A stretch of 42,608 nt of DNA from Flavobacteriaceae bacterium UBA4022 (GTDB lineage: Bacteria > Bacteroidota > Bacteroidia > Flavobacteriales > Flavobacteriaceae), in the NCBI GenBank assembly GCA_002384055.1, contig DGAU01000011.1, forward strand, positions 106,122 through 148,729, in the 5' to 3' direction. The first letter of the stretch is position 1. The number at the start of each line of letters is the position of its first letter. The position numbers were made by a program, and so were the translations under genes. Positions 15,256 through 23,636 of the stretch are shown piece by piece. Under the pieces are notes generated by a model. That model ran no database searches, had not been told where the DNA came from, and saw only the letters and a program-made list of their open reading frames with translations.

Positions 15256-16194
15256 GTGAAATTTTCAGAAATTCAATCCTTAGCATCAATAGCGGAATTA
15301 TTACAATGTGATTATGTTGGGCCACCGGACTTTCCGGTTTCTGGGTTTAATGAAATCCATGTGGTCACTTCAGGCGACATTGTGTTTGTGGACCACCCCA
15401 AATACTACGATAAGGCCTTGGCTTGTGCCGCTAGTGTTGTTCTGATCAATAAAAGGGTTGATTGTCCCCAGGGCAAAGCTTTATTAATTTCAGAGGACCC
15501 ATTTGCAGGATTCAATAAATTAAAAGAACATTTTAGACCCTTCGAAAGGGCCAATAACCTGTGTTCGGATACCGCAGTGATCGGCAAGGGCACAGTTATT
15601 CAGCCCGGTGTATTCGTTGGTAATCATGTCACTATTGGCGAAGACTGCCTGATCCATCCTAATGTGATCATTTATGATCATACCATCATTGGTGATCGGG
15701 TCACGGTGCATTCAGGCACAGTATTGGGTGCCGATGCCTTTTATTACAAAAACCGCCCAGAGGCTTATGATCAACTCAAGAGCAGTGGCCGTGTTGTGGT
15801 GCAAAACGACGTCCATCTGGGCGCCTTGTGTACCATTGACAAAGGTGTTAGTGGCGACACGATTATTGGTGCTGGCACCAAAATTGATAATCAGGTTCAT
15901 GTCGGACACGATACCTCTATCGGGTCAAAGTGTTTGATTGCAGCCCAGACGGGTATCGCTGGCTGTGTGGTTATACAGGACCAAGTAACCATTTGGGGAC
16001 AGGTGGGCATTACAAGTGCCATTACCATTGGTAAAGGCGCTGTAATTTATGCACAGAGCGGTGTCAGTAAATCTCTGGAGGGTAATAAAACCTATTACGG
16101 AACCCCAGCAGAGGAATTTAGAAAAAAGTATAAAGAAATGGCTGCGATACGGCAAATTCCCGAGTTGATCGACCAATTAAAAAAAATGAAATAG
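15256..16194 (+). CDS. Second LpxD-like acyltransferase paralogue
   Basis: This is a 312-residue protein with a GTG start (15256). It has an LpxD-type N-terminal domain, then hexapeptide beta-helix repeats (about 105-285) and a C-terminal helix ending LIDQLKKMK. It is clearly related to the LpxD at 11386, and the candidate catalytic histidine is retained (H218 in DNQVHVGHDTSIG). It diverges in the nucleotide-sugar region: the segment around GADAFYYKNRPEAYDQLKSS replaces the GADGFGFVPND of true LpxD. It may acylate a different amino sugar or be an alternative LpxD. It follows the efp terminator, so its transcription is probably separate or by read-through. The NTF2-like gene follows by 1 nt. 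Confidence 0.85.
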   Translation: MKFSEIQSLASIAELLQCDYVGPPDFPVSGFNEIHVVTSGDIVFVDHPKYYDKALACAASVVLINKRVDCPQGKALLISEDPFAGFNKLKEHFRPFERANNLCSDTAVIGKGTVIQPGVFVGNHVTIGEDCLIHPNVIIYDHTIIGDRVTVHSGTVLGADAFYYKNRPEAYDQLKSSGRVVVQNDVHLGALCTIDKGVSGDTIIGAGTKIDNQVHVGHDTSIGSKCLIAAQTGIAGCVVIQDQVTIWGQVGITSAITIGKGAVIYAQSGVSKSLEGNKTYYGTPAEEFRKKYKEMAAIRQIPELIDQLKKMK

Positions 16195-16195
16195 A

Positions 16196-16582
16196 ATGGG
16201 TCCTAAAAAACTAATTAAGGCATTTTACAATGCTCATGTCATAGAGGATCCAGATATCGTGAGTCGATTTTTTGGTAAAGAAATTATACTCACATGGCAC
16301 AGCAGTGAAGGTTGTGTCACTATGGGATTCGATGCATTAGATCAATTTTTTAAGGAGATCAATAAGACTTATGCCGATTTGCGGGCCGAAGTAACGCATA
16401 TTATTAAGGAAGACCATCACGTTGCCGTGCGCAGCACCTATTATGCGCGAACAATCGAAAATCCAGATGAAGAACTCGCGATATCTCACTTTATGGCCAT
16501 TTGGGAAGTGAGCGATAACAAAATCATCAAAGGTTCTATGATGAGCCAACCAGCCAGCGCACCAATGTGGCATCCGGGATAA
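16196..16582 (+). CDS. NTF2-like / SnoaL-type small protein
   Basis: This is a 128-residue protein. The pattern of an N-terminal helix (KLIKAFYNAHVIEDPDIVSRFF), strands with GFDALDQFFKEI, and a final sheet VRSTYYARTIE...ISHFMAIWEVSDNKIIKGSMMSQ is typical of the NTF2-like fold. Such proteins are single-domain cytoplasmic enzymes or ligand-binding proteins with varied roles. No catalytic residue can be assigned with confidence. It starts 1 nt after the lpxD-like stop, so the two are very probably co-expressed. Function unknown. Confidence 0.75.
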   Translation: MGPKKLIKAFYNAHVIEDPDIVSRFFGKEIILTWHSSEGCVTMGFDALDQFFKEINKTYADLRAEVTHIIKEDHHVAVRSTYYARTIENPDEELAISHFMAIWEVSDNKIIKGSMMSQPASAPMWHPG

Positions 16583-16627
16583 TGATGTAAAGTCTTTTTA
16601 TTTCTTTTCTGAAAGGCCTTAATGGAT

Positions 16628-16635
16628 TACCTTTG
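16628..16635 (+). promoter_or_regulatory. Bacteroidota -7 box (TACCTTTG) for sucD
   Basis: TACCTTTG matches TAnnTTTG and lies 35 nt before the sucD ATG. There is no TTG at the ideal -33 spacing. It suggests sucD has its own promoter, although it follows the NTF2-like gene by only 88 nt. Confidence 0.55.
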
Positions 16636-16670
16636 CCACACAAAATTAAACCTTAAATTGATACCGCACT

Positions 16671-17543
16671 ATGAGTGTATTAGTGAATAAAAATTCAAAG
16701 ATTATTGTTCAAGGATTTACAGGTAGTGAAGGCACCTTTCACGCCAGTCAAATGATTGAATATGGGACCAATGTCGTAGGCGGTGTGACCCCTGGAAAAG
16801 GGGGCCAAATACACCTTGAAAAACCTGTGTTTAATACAGTTGCCGATGCTGTAGCCGCTACAGGTGCCGATACGAGTATTATCTTTGTGCCACCAGCATT
16901 TGCTGCTGATGCCATTATGGAAGCTGCAGAAGCTGGGATTAAGGTCATCATCACCATCACCGAAGGGATACCTGTTGGTGATATGGTTAAGGCTTTTGAT
17001 TATATCAAGGACCGTGATTGTCGTCTGATTGGGCCGAATTGCCCCGGAGTCATTACCCCAGGCGAGGCAAAAGTGGGTATTATGCCAGGATTTGTTTTCA
17101 AGAAGGGACGGGTAGGTATTGTTTCTAAATCAGGTACATTAACCTATGAGGCTGCTGATCAAGTCGTAAAACAAGGACTAGGTATCACCACCGCTATTGG
17201 TATCGGAGGAGATCCCATTATTGGGACTACGACAAAACAAGCTTTAGAATTACTTATTGCAGACCCAGAAACAGATGCTGTCGTTATGATTGGTGAGATT
17301 GGCGGACAATTAGAAGCAGATGCAGCCTATTGGTACCAACAAAGTGGCAGTACAAAACCAGTCATTGGATTTATCGCTGGTGAGACAGCCCCTGTCGGAC
17401 GAACAATGGGCCATGCAGGTGCTATAGTTGGAGGTAGTGACGATACGGCGCAAGCCAAAAAGAAAATCATGGCCTCTTGTGGGATCCATGTGGTGGACTC
17501 TCCAGCCAAGATTGGACTGAAAGTAGCTGAGCTATTGAAATAA
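16671..17543 (+). CDS. sucD: Succinate--CoA ligase subunit alpha
   Basis: This is the TCA-cycle step that interconverts succinyl-CoA and succinate with ATP or GTP formation, as a complex with SucC. The protein has 290 residues, the full family length. The CoA-binding Rossmann part starts KIIVQGFTGSEGTFHASQMIEYG. The second conserved block is IGPNCPGVITPGEAKVGIMP. The phosphohistidine is H248 in GRTMGHAGAIVGG. The sucC gene is not in the window; separate sucC and sucD loci are usual in Flavobacteriaceae. It has its own -7 box and is followed 86 nt later by fabG. Confidence 0.96.
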   Translation: MSVLVNKNSKIIVQGFTGSEGTFHASQMIEYGTNVVGGVTPGKGGQIHLEKPVFNTVADAVAATGADTSIIFVPPAFAADAIMEAAEAGIKVIITITEGIPVGDMVKAFDYIKDRDCRLIGPNCPGVITPGEAKVGIMPGFVFKKGRVGIVSKSGTLTYEAADQVVKQGLGITTAIGIGGDPIIGTTTKQALELLIADPETDAVVMIGEIGGQLEADAAYWYQQSGSTKPVIGFIAGETAPVGRTMGHAGAIVGGSDDTAQAKKKIMASCGIHVVDSPAKIGLKVAELLK

Positions 17544-17629
17544 AATAATACCGGTAAATGGTGTGATCCTAGGTGATTTCGCCAATGTTTTTTAAATTAA
17601 CGCCACAAGGTGGAACAAAATTGAAACTC

Positions 17630-18376
17630 ATGAATTTATTGCAAAACAAGACGGCAGTTATCACAGGAGGTAGTCGAGGCATCGGCAAAGGCATCGTTGA
17701 AGTCTTCGCCAAGCAGGGCGCTAATGTGGCTTTTACCTATAACTCATCGGCAGAAGCCGCAGAAGCACTGGCCGAGGAACTCAGTCATTTGGGCGTAAAG
17801 GTGAGGGCCTATAAAAGCAACGCCGCAAGTTTTGATCAATCGCAAGAACTTGTTGATCAGGTTTTGGAAGATTTTGGTTCAATTGATATATTAATTAATA
17901 ATGCTGGAATTACCAAGGATAATTTGCTCATGCGGATTTCTGAGGATGACTTTGATCAAGTGATTGAGGTGAATCTCAAATCCGTTTTTAACATGACTAA
18001 GGCAGTCCAAAGAACGATGCTCAAGCAGCGTCACGGGAGCATCATTAACATGAGTTCGATCGTTGGTGTTCAGGGCAATGCAGGTCAAACTAATTATGCT
18101 GCTTCTAAAGCAGGAATTATTGGGTTTTCAAAGTCTGTGGCCCTGGAGTTAGGCTCGCGTAACATTAGATGTAATGTCATTGCTCCGGGCTTTATTGAGA
18201 CCGAAATGACCGCAAAACTTGACGAAGAGACGGTAAAGTCTTGGCGCGCTGGAATTCCACTTAAACGAGGCGGAACACCAGAGGATATAGCCAATACCTG
18301 TGTTTATTTGGCGAGTGATTTGTCGTCTTATATGACCGGTCAAGTGCTGCATATTGACGGAGGAATGTATACCTAA
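17630..18376 (+). CDS. fabG: 3-oxoacyl-[acyl-carrier-protein] reductase
   Basis: FabG reduces 3-oxoacyl-ACP with NADPH in fatty-acid elongation. ATG 17630 gives 248 residues, the standard FabG length; a 19-codon upstream extension is rejected. The short-chain dehydrogenase motifs are complete: TGGSRGIG at 12-19, NNAG at 90-93, and the catalytic set N115, S143, Y156, K160 (YAASK). The C-terminus ends in GQVLHIDGGMYT, also typical. Its neighbours fit membrane-lipid supply: the lipid A cluster with FabZ lies upstream. Confidence 0.93.
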   Translation: MNLLQNKTAVITGGSRGIGKGIVEVFAKQGANVAFTYNSSAEAAEALAEELSHLGVKVRAYKSNAASFDQSQELVDQVLEDFGSIDILINNAGITKDNLLMRISEDDFDQVIEVNLKSVFNMTKAVQRTMLKQRHGSIINMSSIVGVQGNAGQTNYAASKAGIIGFSKSVALELGSRNIRCNVIAPGFIETEMTAKLDEETVKSWRAGIPLKRGGTPEDIANTCVYLASDLSSYMTGQVLHIDGGMYT

Positions 18377-18409
18377 ACCAGGCTTTTTCGCCACGACCCC
18401 AATGCCTTG

Positions 18410-20434
18410 ATGACTTCACCTGTTATATGGACTATTTTCGCACTGATCATAGCCATAACTTTGTCATTTTGGCTCTACAAAGGGACGAAATTCGATAAGC
18501 CAATAACCAGATACATCTTAATTGCCTTAAGATCTTTTTCGATTTTCATGGTTCTGCTCTTTCTGATTAACCCAGAAATCAACAACGAGGTAGTGCGTTA
18601 TGAGAAACCAAAACTAGCGGTTTTAGTGGATCATTCGAAGTCTATTCGGGATTCGGTAGAAGTAAGGCAGTTGTCAGATCTCTGGCACCAGGACCTCACG
18701 TTAAATTCAAAGTTTGACGTCAGCTGGTATGCTTTTGGTGAGGAATTGCTTTTTGACGATCAAAATTTCTTTGATCAAACCGAAACAGATATTGGAGGAG
18801 CCCTTGCGCAGATACAGTCTATCCGCATGGAGGCACCTGGGCCTGTTGTATTGATTAGCGATGGACAACAGACTTATGGCCGGGCTTATGAATATAGTCA
18901 ATTGCCCTCTGAGATACCGGTTTACCCCATTTTGATTGGTGACACCCTAACTCCTTTAGATCTGGTCATTGAAAAAGTATATACTAATCACTATTCGCGA
19001 GTGGGCCAAAAATTCCCTGTTGAGCTATTGTTGGGCTATTCGGGAGGCAATAAAGCGATCCAAACAGAACTTAAAATTTCATTAGCAAAAGAGATCGTGT
19101 GGCGCAAGACAATCACTTTTTCCCCGGATCAAAGCGCTCAGTTACTCCAAATTGAATTACCGGCAAAAGCGCCGGGACAATTGATTTATCAAGTGGATTT
19201 AGGGGTGATGACTGGAGAACAAAATCTGACCAATAACCAGGCTTTTTTTGGCATCGAAATTCTTGAGCAGTTGGAGAATATTGTTATAGTGTCCTCAGGA
19301 AAGCACCCGGATCTAGGGGCGTTGAAGCGCGCTTTAGTATCGAACGAGCAAGTCCAAGTTACTATTGTCAGCCCGGAAGAGGCTATGACCCATCAAGCCA
19401 CGGCAGACTTATTGGTTTTGTACCAACCTAATAGGCGTTTTGCTCCTTTGTTGGATATCATTTTAGATCAAAAGCGCAATATGTGGTTGATCAGTGGTCC
19501 AGAAACTGATTGGTCGTTTTTGAATCAGAAGCAATCCATTTTTTCAAAAGAAACTATTGGTGTGACAGATGAAATTGCTCCAGAAGCTATTGAGGAATTT
19601 GATTTATTTACCTCCCAATGGACGCGATGGGCTGATTTGCCACCCTTGCGAACCGATATTGGTGCAATTGCAGTATCTGGTCCGCATCAGGATTTACTAA
19701 AAGCATCCATTCAGGGCAATATTTTGGACCAGCCGATAATGAGCTTTTATGAAGATACAGAGCGCCGTTGGGTCCTATTGGATGGCGTAGGGTTTTGGAC
19801 CTGGCGATTAGAAGCCCACCGTCTTGAGGGGTCTTATGAATCTATAGACGCCTTTATCGGTAGTACGGCCAAATACTTATCTGTAGATCGTGCAAATGAG
19901 CGTTTGATTGTCGACCATCAACCCATATACCAACGCGCCATCGGGGCTCAGATCATGGCCCAATATTTTGATGTATCGTATCAACTCAATACCACTGCTT
20001 TATTAGAGGTGGCTATAAAGCCGGCTGATGGAGGGCGTTATGAAGAACGCCCTATGACTCTTTTGGGGCAAACTTACGTTGCGGCCTTGGACGATTTACC
20101 TGCTGGTGATTATCGCTACCGGGTGCGGGTCAAAGGGTTAGATGCGGAAAAAACAGGCTCATTCCGCATTCTGTCGATAGATCGAGAAGGAAATTCTGGG
20201 TTTGGTCAATGGTCAAAAATGGATCTGTTAGCACAGCATAACCAGGGTAAATTGTATGGTTTTGATCAAGCAGAAGCCTTGTTGCATTTTTTAAAGACAC
20301 CAGAACAATTCACCCAGAAAGAAATAATTGAAACCAAAACAACTTCCCTGATTCAGTGGTATTACGCTCTATTTTTAGTAATTTTGAGCAGTGCCATCGA
20401 ATGGTGGCTTAGGAAATATAACGGATACACTTAA
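18410..20434 (+). CDS. Membrane protein with VWA-like domain, function unknown
   Basis: This is a 674-residue protein from ATG 18410. Two membrane helices lie near the N-terminus (about 5-23 and 36-53). A VWA-like region then starts with LAVLVDHSKS, which carries a complete MIDAS-type DxSxS (D74, S76, S78), and continues with TDIGGAL and VVLISDGQQT. A long extracytoplasmic region of beta-rich segments follows, and a final membrane helix near YALFLVILSSAIEWWL closes the protein. The layout resembles Bacteroidota membrane proteins of the BatA/BatB-like VWA type, but I cannot name the family. The SPFH protein follows by 14 nt, so the two are likely co-expressed. Confidence 0.75.
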   Translation: MTSPVIWTIFALIIAITLSFWLYKGTKFDKPITRYILIALRSFSIFMVLLFLINPEINNEVVRYEKPKLAVLVDHSKSIRDSVEVRQLSDLWHQDLTLNSKFDVSWYAFGEELLFDDQNFFDQTETDIGGALAQIQSIRMEAPGPVVLISDGQQTYGRAYEYSQLPSEIPVYPILIGDTLTPLDLVIEKVYTNHYSRVGQKFPVELLLGYSGGNKAIQTELKISLAKEIVWRKTITFSPDQSAQLLQIELPAKAPGQLIYQVDLGVMTGEQNLTNNQAFFGIEILEQLENIVIVSSGKHPDLGALKRALVSNEQVQVTIVSPEEAMTHQATADLLVLYQPNRRFAPLLDIILDQKRNMWLISGPETDWSFLNQKQSIFSKETIGVTDEIAPEAIEEFDLFTSQWTRWADLPPLRTDIGAIAVSGPHQDLLKASIQGNILDQPIMSFYEDTERRWVLLDGVGFWTWRLEAHRLEGSYESIDAFIGSTAKYLSVDRANERLIVDHQPIYQRAIGAQIMAQYFDVSYQLNTTALLEVAIKPADGGRYEERPMTLLGQTYVAALDDLPAGDYRYRVRVKGLDAEKTGSFRILSIDREGNSGFGQWSKMDLLAQHNQGKLYGFDQAEALLHFLKTPEQFTQKEIIETKTTSLIQWYYALFLVILSSAIEWWLRKYNGYT

Positions 20435-20448
20435 CAAATATAAATATT

Positions 20449-21264
20449 ATGGAAAAATTACCAAAAGCGGGTATTCCCGCAATTGCTTTAATTATTTTAT
20501 TGGTTATCATTTTAGCCAAATCTGCTGTAACGATGGGTTCGGGTGAAGCCGGTGTATTGTACCGAACTTTTGATGGAGGGGTGGTAACTGACGAACCTGC
20601 GCTTGGCGAAGGATTTCATTTTGTAGCGCCTTGGAACAAGGTGATTATCTATGAAGTACGCCAACAAGAACTATTCGAAAAGATGAGAGTACTCTCGTCT
20701 AATGGACTTGAAATTCAGATCGATGCTTCGGTGTGGTATAAGCCAGTCACGGAAGAGTTAGGTCGTTTGCACCAAGAGAAAGGTCAGAATTACCTAGAGC
20801 GTATTATTCAGCCGGCGATTCGCAGTGCGGCCCGTAGTGTTGTGGGACAATACACGCCAGAACAACTATATTCTTCTAAGCGAGATGCTATTCAAGAAGA
20901 AATTTACGCTGAAACCAAAAAAATCGTGGAACCACAATATGTGCAACTTAATGAGGTTTTGGTGCGTGATGTAACCCTGCCAGCGACCATTAAAGATGCA
21001 ATTGAGCGTAAACTGAATCAAGAGCAGGAGTCTTTGGAATATGAATTTAGATTAGTAACGGCATCAAAAGAAGCGGAGCGTCAAATTATCGAAGCTCAAG
21101 GTAAAGCCGATGCTAACCGAATTTTAAGTGCCTCTTTGACAGATAAAATTCTAAGAGATAAGGGAATTGAAGCGACTATCAAGCTATCAGAATCAAATAA
21201 CAGCAAGGTCGTTGTGATTGGCTCAGGCGAAAGTGGGTTACCCCTAATATTGGGTAATAACTAG
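20449..21264 (+). CDS. Prohibitin-like SPFH/Band 7 membrane protein
   Basis: This is a 271-residue protein with one N-terminal membrane helix (about 8-27, IPAIALIILLVIILAKSAV). An SPFH/PHB domain follows (about 29-200), with GEAGVLYRTFDGGVVTDEPA and PWNKVIIYEVRQQELFEKM. A charged helical region (KEAERQIIEAQGKADANRI) and a short tail complete it. Bacterial prohibitin-like proteins form large rings or arrays on the inner membrane and affect protease activity and membrane domains. There is no FtsH in the window; Lon is 6.5 kb away but is cytosolic. It is tightly spaced with the VWA-like gene upstream and aroQ downstream. Confidence 0.9.
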   Translation: MEKLPKAGIPAIALIILLVIILAKSAVTMGSGEAGVLYRTFDGGVVTDEPALGEGFHFVAPWNKVIIYEVRQQELFEKMRVLSSNGLEIQIDASVWYKPVTEELGRLHQEKGQNYLERIIQPAIRSAARSVVGQYTPEQLYSSKRDAIQEEIYAETKKIVEPQYVQLNEVLVRDVTLPATIKDAIERKLNQEQESLEYEFRLVTASKEAERQIIEAQGKADANRILSASLTDKILRDKGIEATIKLSESNNSKVVVIGSGESGLPLILGNN

Positions 21265-21284
21265 AACCCAAAACCCATAAAGCT

Positions 21285-21698
21285 TTGAGGAAAGTCATTA
21301 TCATTAACGGCCCCAATCTAAATCTTTTAGGAAAGAGAGAGCCAGAGGTTTATGGTACGCAGACCTTTGATAGCTATTTTGATCAACTGGCAGAAGCGTT
21401 TCCTGAACTAGAACTCTCGTATTTTCAATCTAATATAGAAGGGGTTCTTATTGATAAGCTTCACGAAGTTGGCTTTAGTTATGACGCAGTGGTGCTTAAT
21501 GCTGGCGCTTACACCCATACCTCAATTGGCATTGGTGATGCGGTTAAAGGCATTGAATCTCCGGTTACCGAAGTACATATTTCAAATACCTATGCCCGAG
21601 AACCATTCCGGCATCAGTCGCATATCGCGCCCCACGCCAAAGGAATTATTATTGGCTTTGGCCTAGAGAGTTATCGGCTGGCATTACTCGCTATATAG
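21285..21698 (+). CDS. aroQ: Type II 3-dehydroquinate dehydratase
   Basis: This enzyme converts 3-dehydroquinate to 3-dehydroshikimate, the step after AroB. The protein has 137 residues, close to the usual 140-150 of type II enzymes. The opening INGPNLNLLGKREPEVYG carries the active-site R18 and Y23. The middle has NAGAYTHTS and the C-terminal part has EVHISNTYAREPFRHQSHIA with the catalytic histidine. The start is TTG 21285, because no in-frame ATG occurs before the conserved first strand. The stop codon TAG (21696-21698) lies inside the stem of the following terminator. Confidence 0.94.
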   Translation: MRKVIIINGPNLNLLGKREPEVYGTQTFDSYFDQLAEAFPELELSYFQSNIEGVLIDKLHEVGFSYDAVVLNAGAYTHTSIGIGDAVKGIESPVTEVHISNTYAREPFRHQSHIAPHAKGIIIGFGLESYRLALLAI

Positions 21699-21743
21699 CA
21701 TTAAAAAAGCCTCCTTTTTAGGAGGCTTTTTTAATGCTATATA
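21692..21743. terminator. Bidirectional terminator with a 23-bp perfect stem
   Basis: 21692-21714 and 21721-21743 are perfect reverse complements around a 6-nt loop (TTTTTA). The stem contains a run of A's on the 5' side and T's on the 3' side, so it can terminate transcripts from either direction, aroQ on the plus strand and lpd on the minus strand. The aroQ stop codon is inside the 5' arm. Confidence 0.9.
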
Positions 21744-21770
21744 ATTTATTGAACTCTGTCTGCTTGGGCT

Positions 21771-23147
21771 CTAAAGGTGAATAACCTCTCCGTAAGCCGC
21801 AGCAACCGCTTCCATAACTGCTTCACTCATGGTCGGATGCGGGTGTATGGATTTAAGGACTTCATGTCCTGTTGTTTCTAGCTTACGCGCCACAACTGCT
21901 TCTGCGATCATATCGGTAACTCCAGCGCCAATCATGTGACAGCCGAGCCATTCACCATACTTAGCGTCGAAAATAACCTTGACAAAACCATTTTTTGTCC
22001 CAGCGGCACTTGCTTTTCCACTTGCAGAGAAAGGAAATTTACCAACTTTAATGTCGTAGCCTTGTTCTTTGGCTTGTGCTTCGGTCAGACCAACACTTGC
22101 AATTTCTGGCGAGGTATAGGTGCATCCTGGGATGTTTCCGTAATCAATGGTTTCGTTTGAAAAACCAGCAATTTTTTCAACACAGGTAATGCCTTCGGCA
22201 GAAGCCACGTGCGCTAATGCAGGGCCAGGAACCACATCACCAATGGCGTAATAGCCCGGTATGTTGGTTTGGTAGTAGTCATTGACCATAATTTTACCTT
22301 TGTCGGTAACGATACCGACCTCTTCCAAGCCTATGTTCTCAATATTGGCAGAAATACCTACAGCAGAAAGAACCAAGTCGGCCTCAATGATTTCGGTGCC
22401 TGTACTTGTTTTGATGGTCGCTTTGACTCCTTTGCCAGAAGTGTCCACACTTTCGAAAGAGGCATTTGTCATGACGTTGACCCCACTCTTTTTGAAAATC
22501 TTTTCAAATTCTTTTGAAATATCGACATCCTCTAAAGGCACTAAGTTGGGTAAGTACTCAACAATAGTAACTTCGGTGCCCATGCTGTTGTAGAAGTTCG
22601 AAAACTCAACACCTATGGCGCCGCTTCCAACAACAATAATTTTTTTGGGTTGCGTCTTTAGGGTCATGGCTTCACGATACCCAATGACTTTTACGCCATC
22701 TTGTTTAAGATTGGGTAGTTCTCGGGAACGAGCGCCAGTAGCCACAATGATGTGATCGGCACTATATAGGGTTCCGTCGACTTCGACTTTTTTTCCAGTC
22801 TTAAGGGTTCCGTAGCCTTTGATGACGTCAATTTTATTTTTTTTCATCAAAAACTGAACACCTTTACTCATTCCATCCGCAATATTTCTGCTGCGTGAGA
22901 CAACCTTTGTAAAATCCTTATCAAATTTTTCAATGGTGAGGCCGTAATCTTCTGCGTGCTTAAGGTATTCAAACACTTGTGCGCTTTTGAGTAAGGCTTT
23001 GGTCGGAATACAACCCCAGTTAAGGCATACCCCGCCCAGACTTTCTTTCTCTATTACGGCTGTTTTAAGGCCTAATTGTGAGGCTCTAATAGCGGTAACA
23101 TAACCACCAGGACCAGTACCTAAAACAATGACATCGAATTTATTCAT
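21771..23147 (-). CDS. lpd: Dihydrolipoyl dehydrogenase (E3)
   Basis: E3 reoxidises dihydrolipoamide in the pyruvate and 2-oxoglutarate dehydrogenase complexes and in glycine cleavage. The protein has 458 residues. The FAD site is VIVLGTGPGGY (7-17), and the redox disulfide is C41/C46 in GGVCLNWGCIPTK. The NAD-binding glycine motif VVGSGAIGVE is in the middle. The FAD-contact TNIPGYYAIGDVVPGPALAH and the C-terminal catalytic HPHPTMSE follow. No E1 or E2 genes are nearby. It starts at ATG 23145-23147 and has a -7 box just upstream. Confidence 0.97.
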   Translation of the reverse strand: MNKFDVIVLGTGPGGYVTAIRASQLGLKTAVIEKESLGGVCLNWGCIPTKALLKSAQVFEYLKHAEDYGLTIEKFDKDFTKVVSRSRNIADGMSKGVQFLMKKNKIDVIKGYGTLKTGKKVEVDGTLYSADHIIVATGARSRELPNLKQDGVKVIGYREAMTLKTQPKKIIVVGSGAIGVEFSNFYNSMGTEVTIVEYLPNLVPLEDVDISKEFEKIFKKSGVNVMTNASFESVDTSGKGVKATIKTSTGTEIIEADLVLSAVGISANIENIGLEEVGIVTDKGKIMVNDYYQTNIPGYYAIGDVVPGPALAHVASAEGITCVEKIAGFSNETIDYGNIPGCTYTSPEIASVGLTEAQAKEQGYDIKVGKFPFSASGKASAAGTKNGFVKVIFDAKYGEWLGCHMIGAGVTDMIAEAVVARKLETTGHEVLKSIHPHPTMSEAVMEAVAAAYGEVIHL

Positions 23148-23176
23148 GCGGATAAGGAATTAGTTTAATTTCAGGA

Positions 23177-23184
23177 CAAATTTA
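23177..23184 (-). promoter_or_regulatory. Bacteroidota -7 box (TAAATTTG, minus strand) for lpd
   Basis: The plus strand CAAATTTA reads TAAATTTG on the minus strand, a perfect TAnnTTTG. It has TTT (not TTG) exactly 19 nt upstream. It lies 29 nt before the lpd ATG, so lpd can be transcribed separately from the msrB genes. Confidence 0.6.
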
Positions 23185-23237
23185 CAAAATAAAACCCCTT
23201 ATAAAAAGACGACGTTCCGTTTTTCTGACGCAGATTG

Positions 23238-23636
23238 TTAAGGTTGTTTTTTGTCAAATTTGAGCGATAGCGAATTGACGCAATAGCGTTGTTTGGTCGG
23301 TGTCGGGCCATCATCAAAAATATGGCCTAAATGCCCGCCACAAGAAGCACAAACAATTTCGGTTCGGATCATGCCGTGTGACTTATCTTTAAGGTAGTCT
23401 ACTGTGTTTGTTTTGGATTGGTCAAAAGAGGGCCAGCCGCAACCACTGTCAAATTTAGCAGCACTGTCAAAAAGGGCTTGGTCACATCCGGCACAGTAGT
23501 AGGTTCCCTTGTCAAAAGTTTGATTGAGCTCACCTGTAAAAGGCCTTTCGGTCCCTTTCTGTCTTAAGACAGAATAACGATCTGCATCTAACTCCTCGAG
23601 CCATTGTTCGTCTGATTTATTTATGGGATAATGCAT
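23238..23636 (-). CDS. msrB: Peptide methionine-(R)-S-oxide reductase, cytosolic
   Basis: MsrB reduces methionine-R-sulfoxide in proteins. The protein has 132 residues without a signal peptide. The zinc site is two CxxC pairs: C48/C51 (YYCAGC) and C96/C99 (VCASC). The catalytic cysteine is C119 in QRYCVNSLSL. The resolving cysteine is C66 in DSGCGWPSF, so the thioredoxin-dependent cycle is complete. Its start overlaps the stop of the second msrB by 1 bp (23636), so the two are translated from one transcript. Confidence 0.94.
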   Translation of the reverse strand: MHYPINKSDEQWLEELDADRYSVLRQKGTERPFTGELNQTFDKGTYYCAGCDQALFDSAAKFDSGCGWPSFDQSKTNTVDYLKDKSHGMIRTEIVCASCGGHLGHIFDDGPTPTKQRYCVNSLSLKFDKKQP

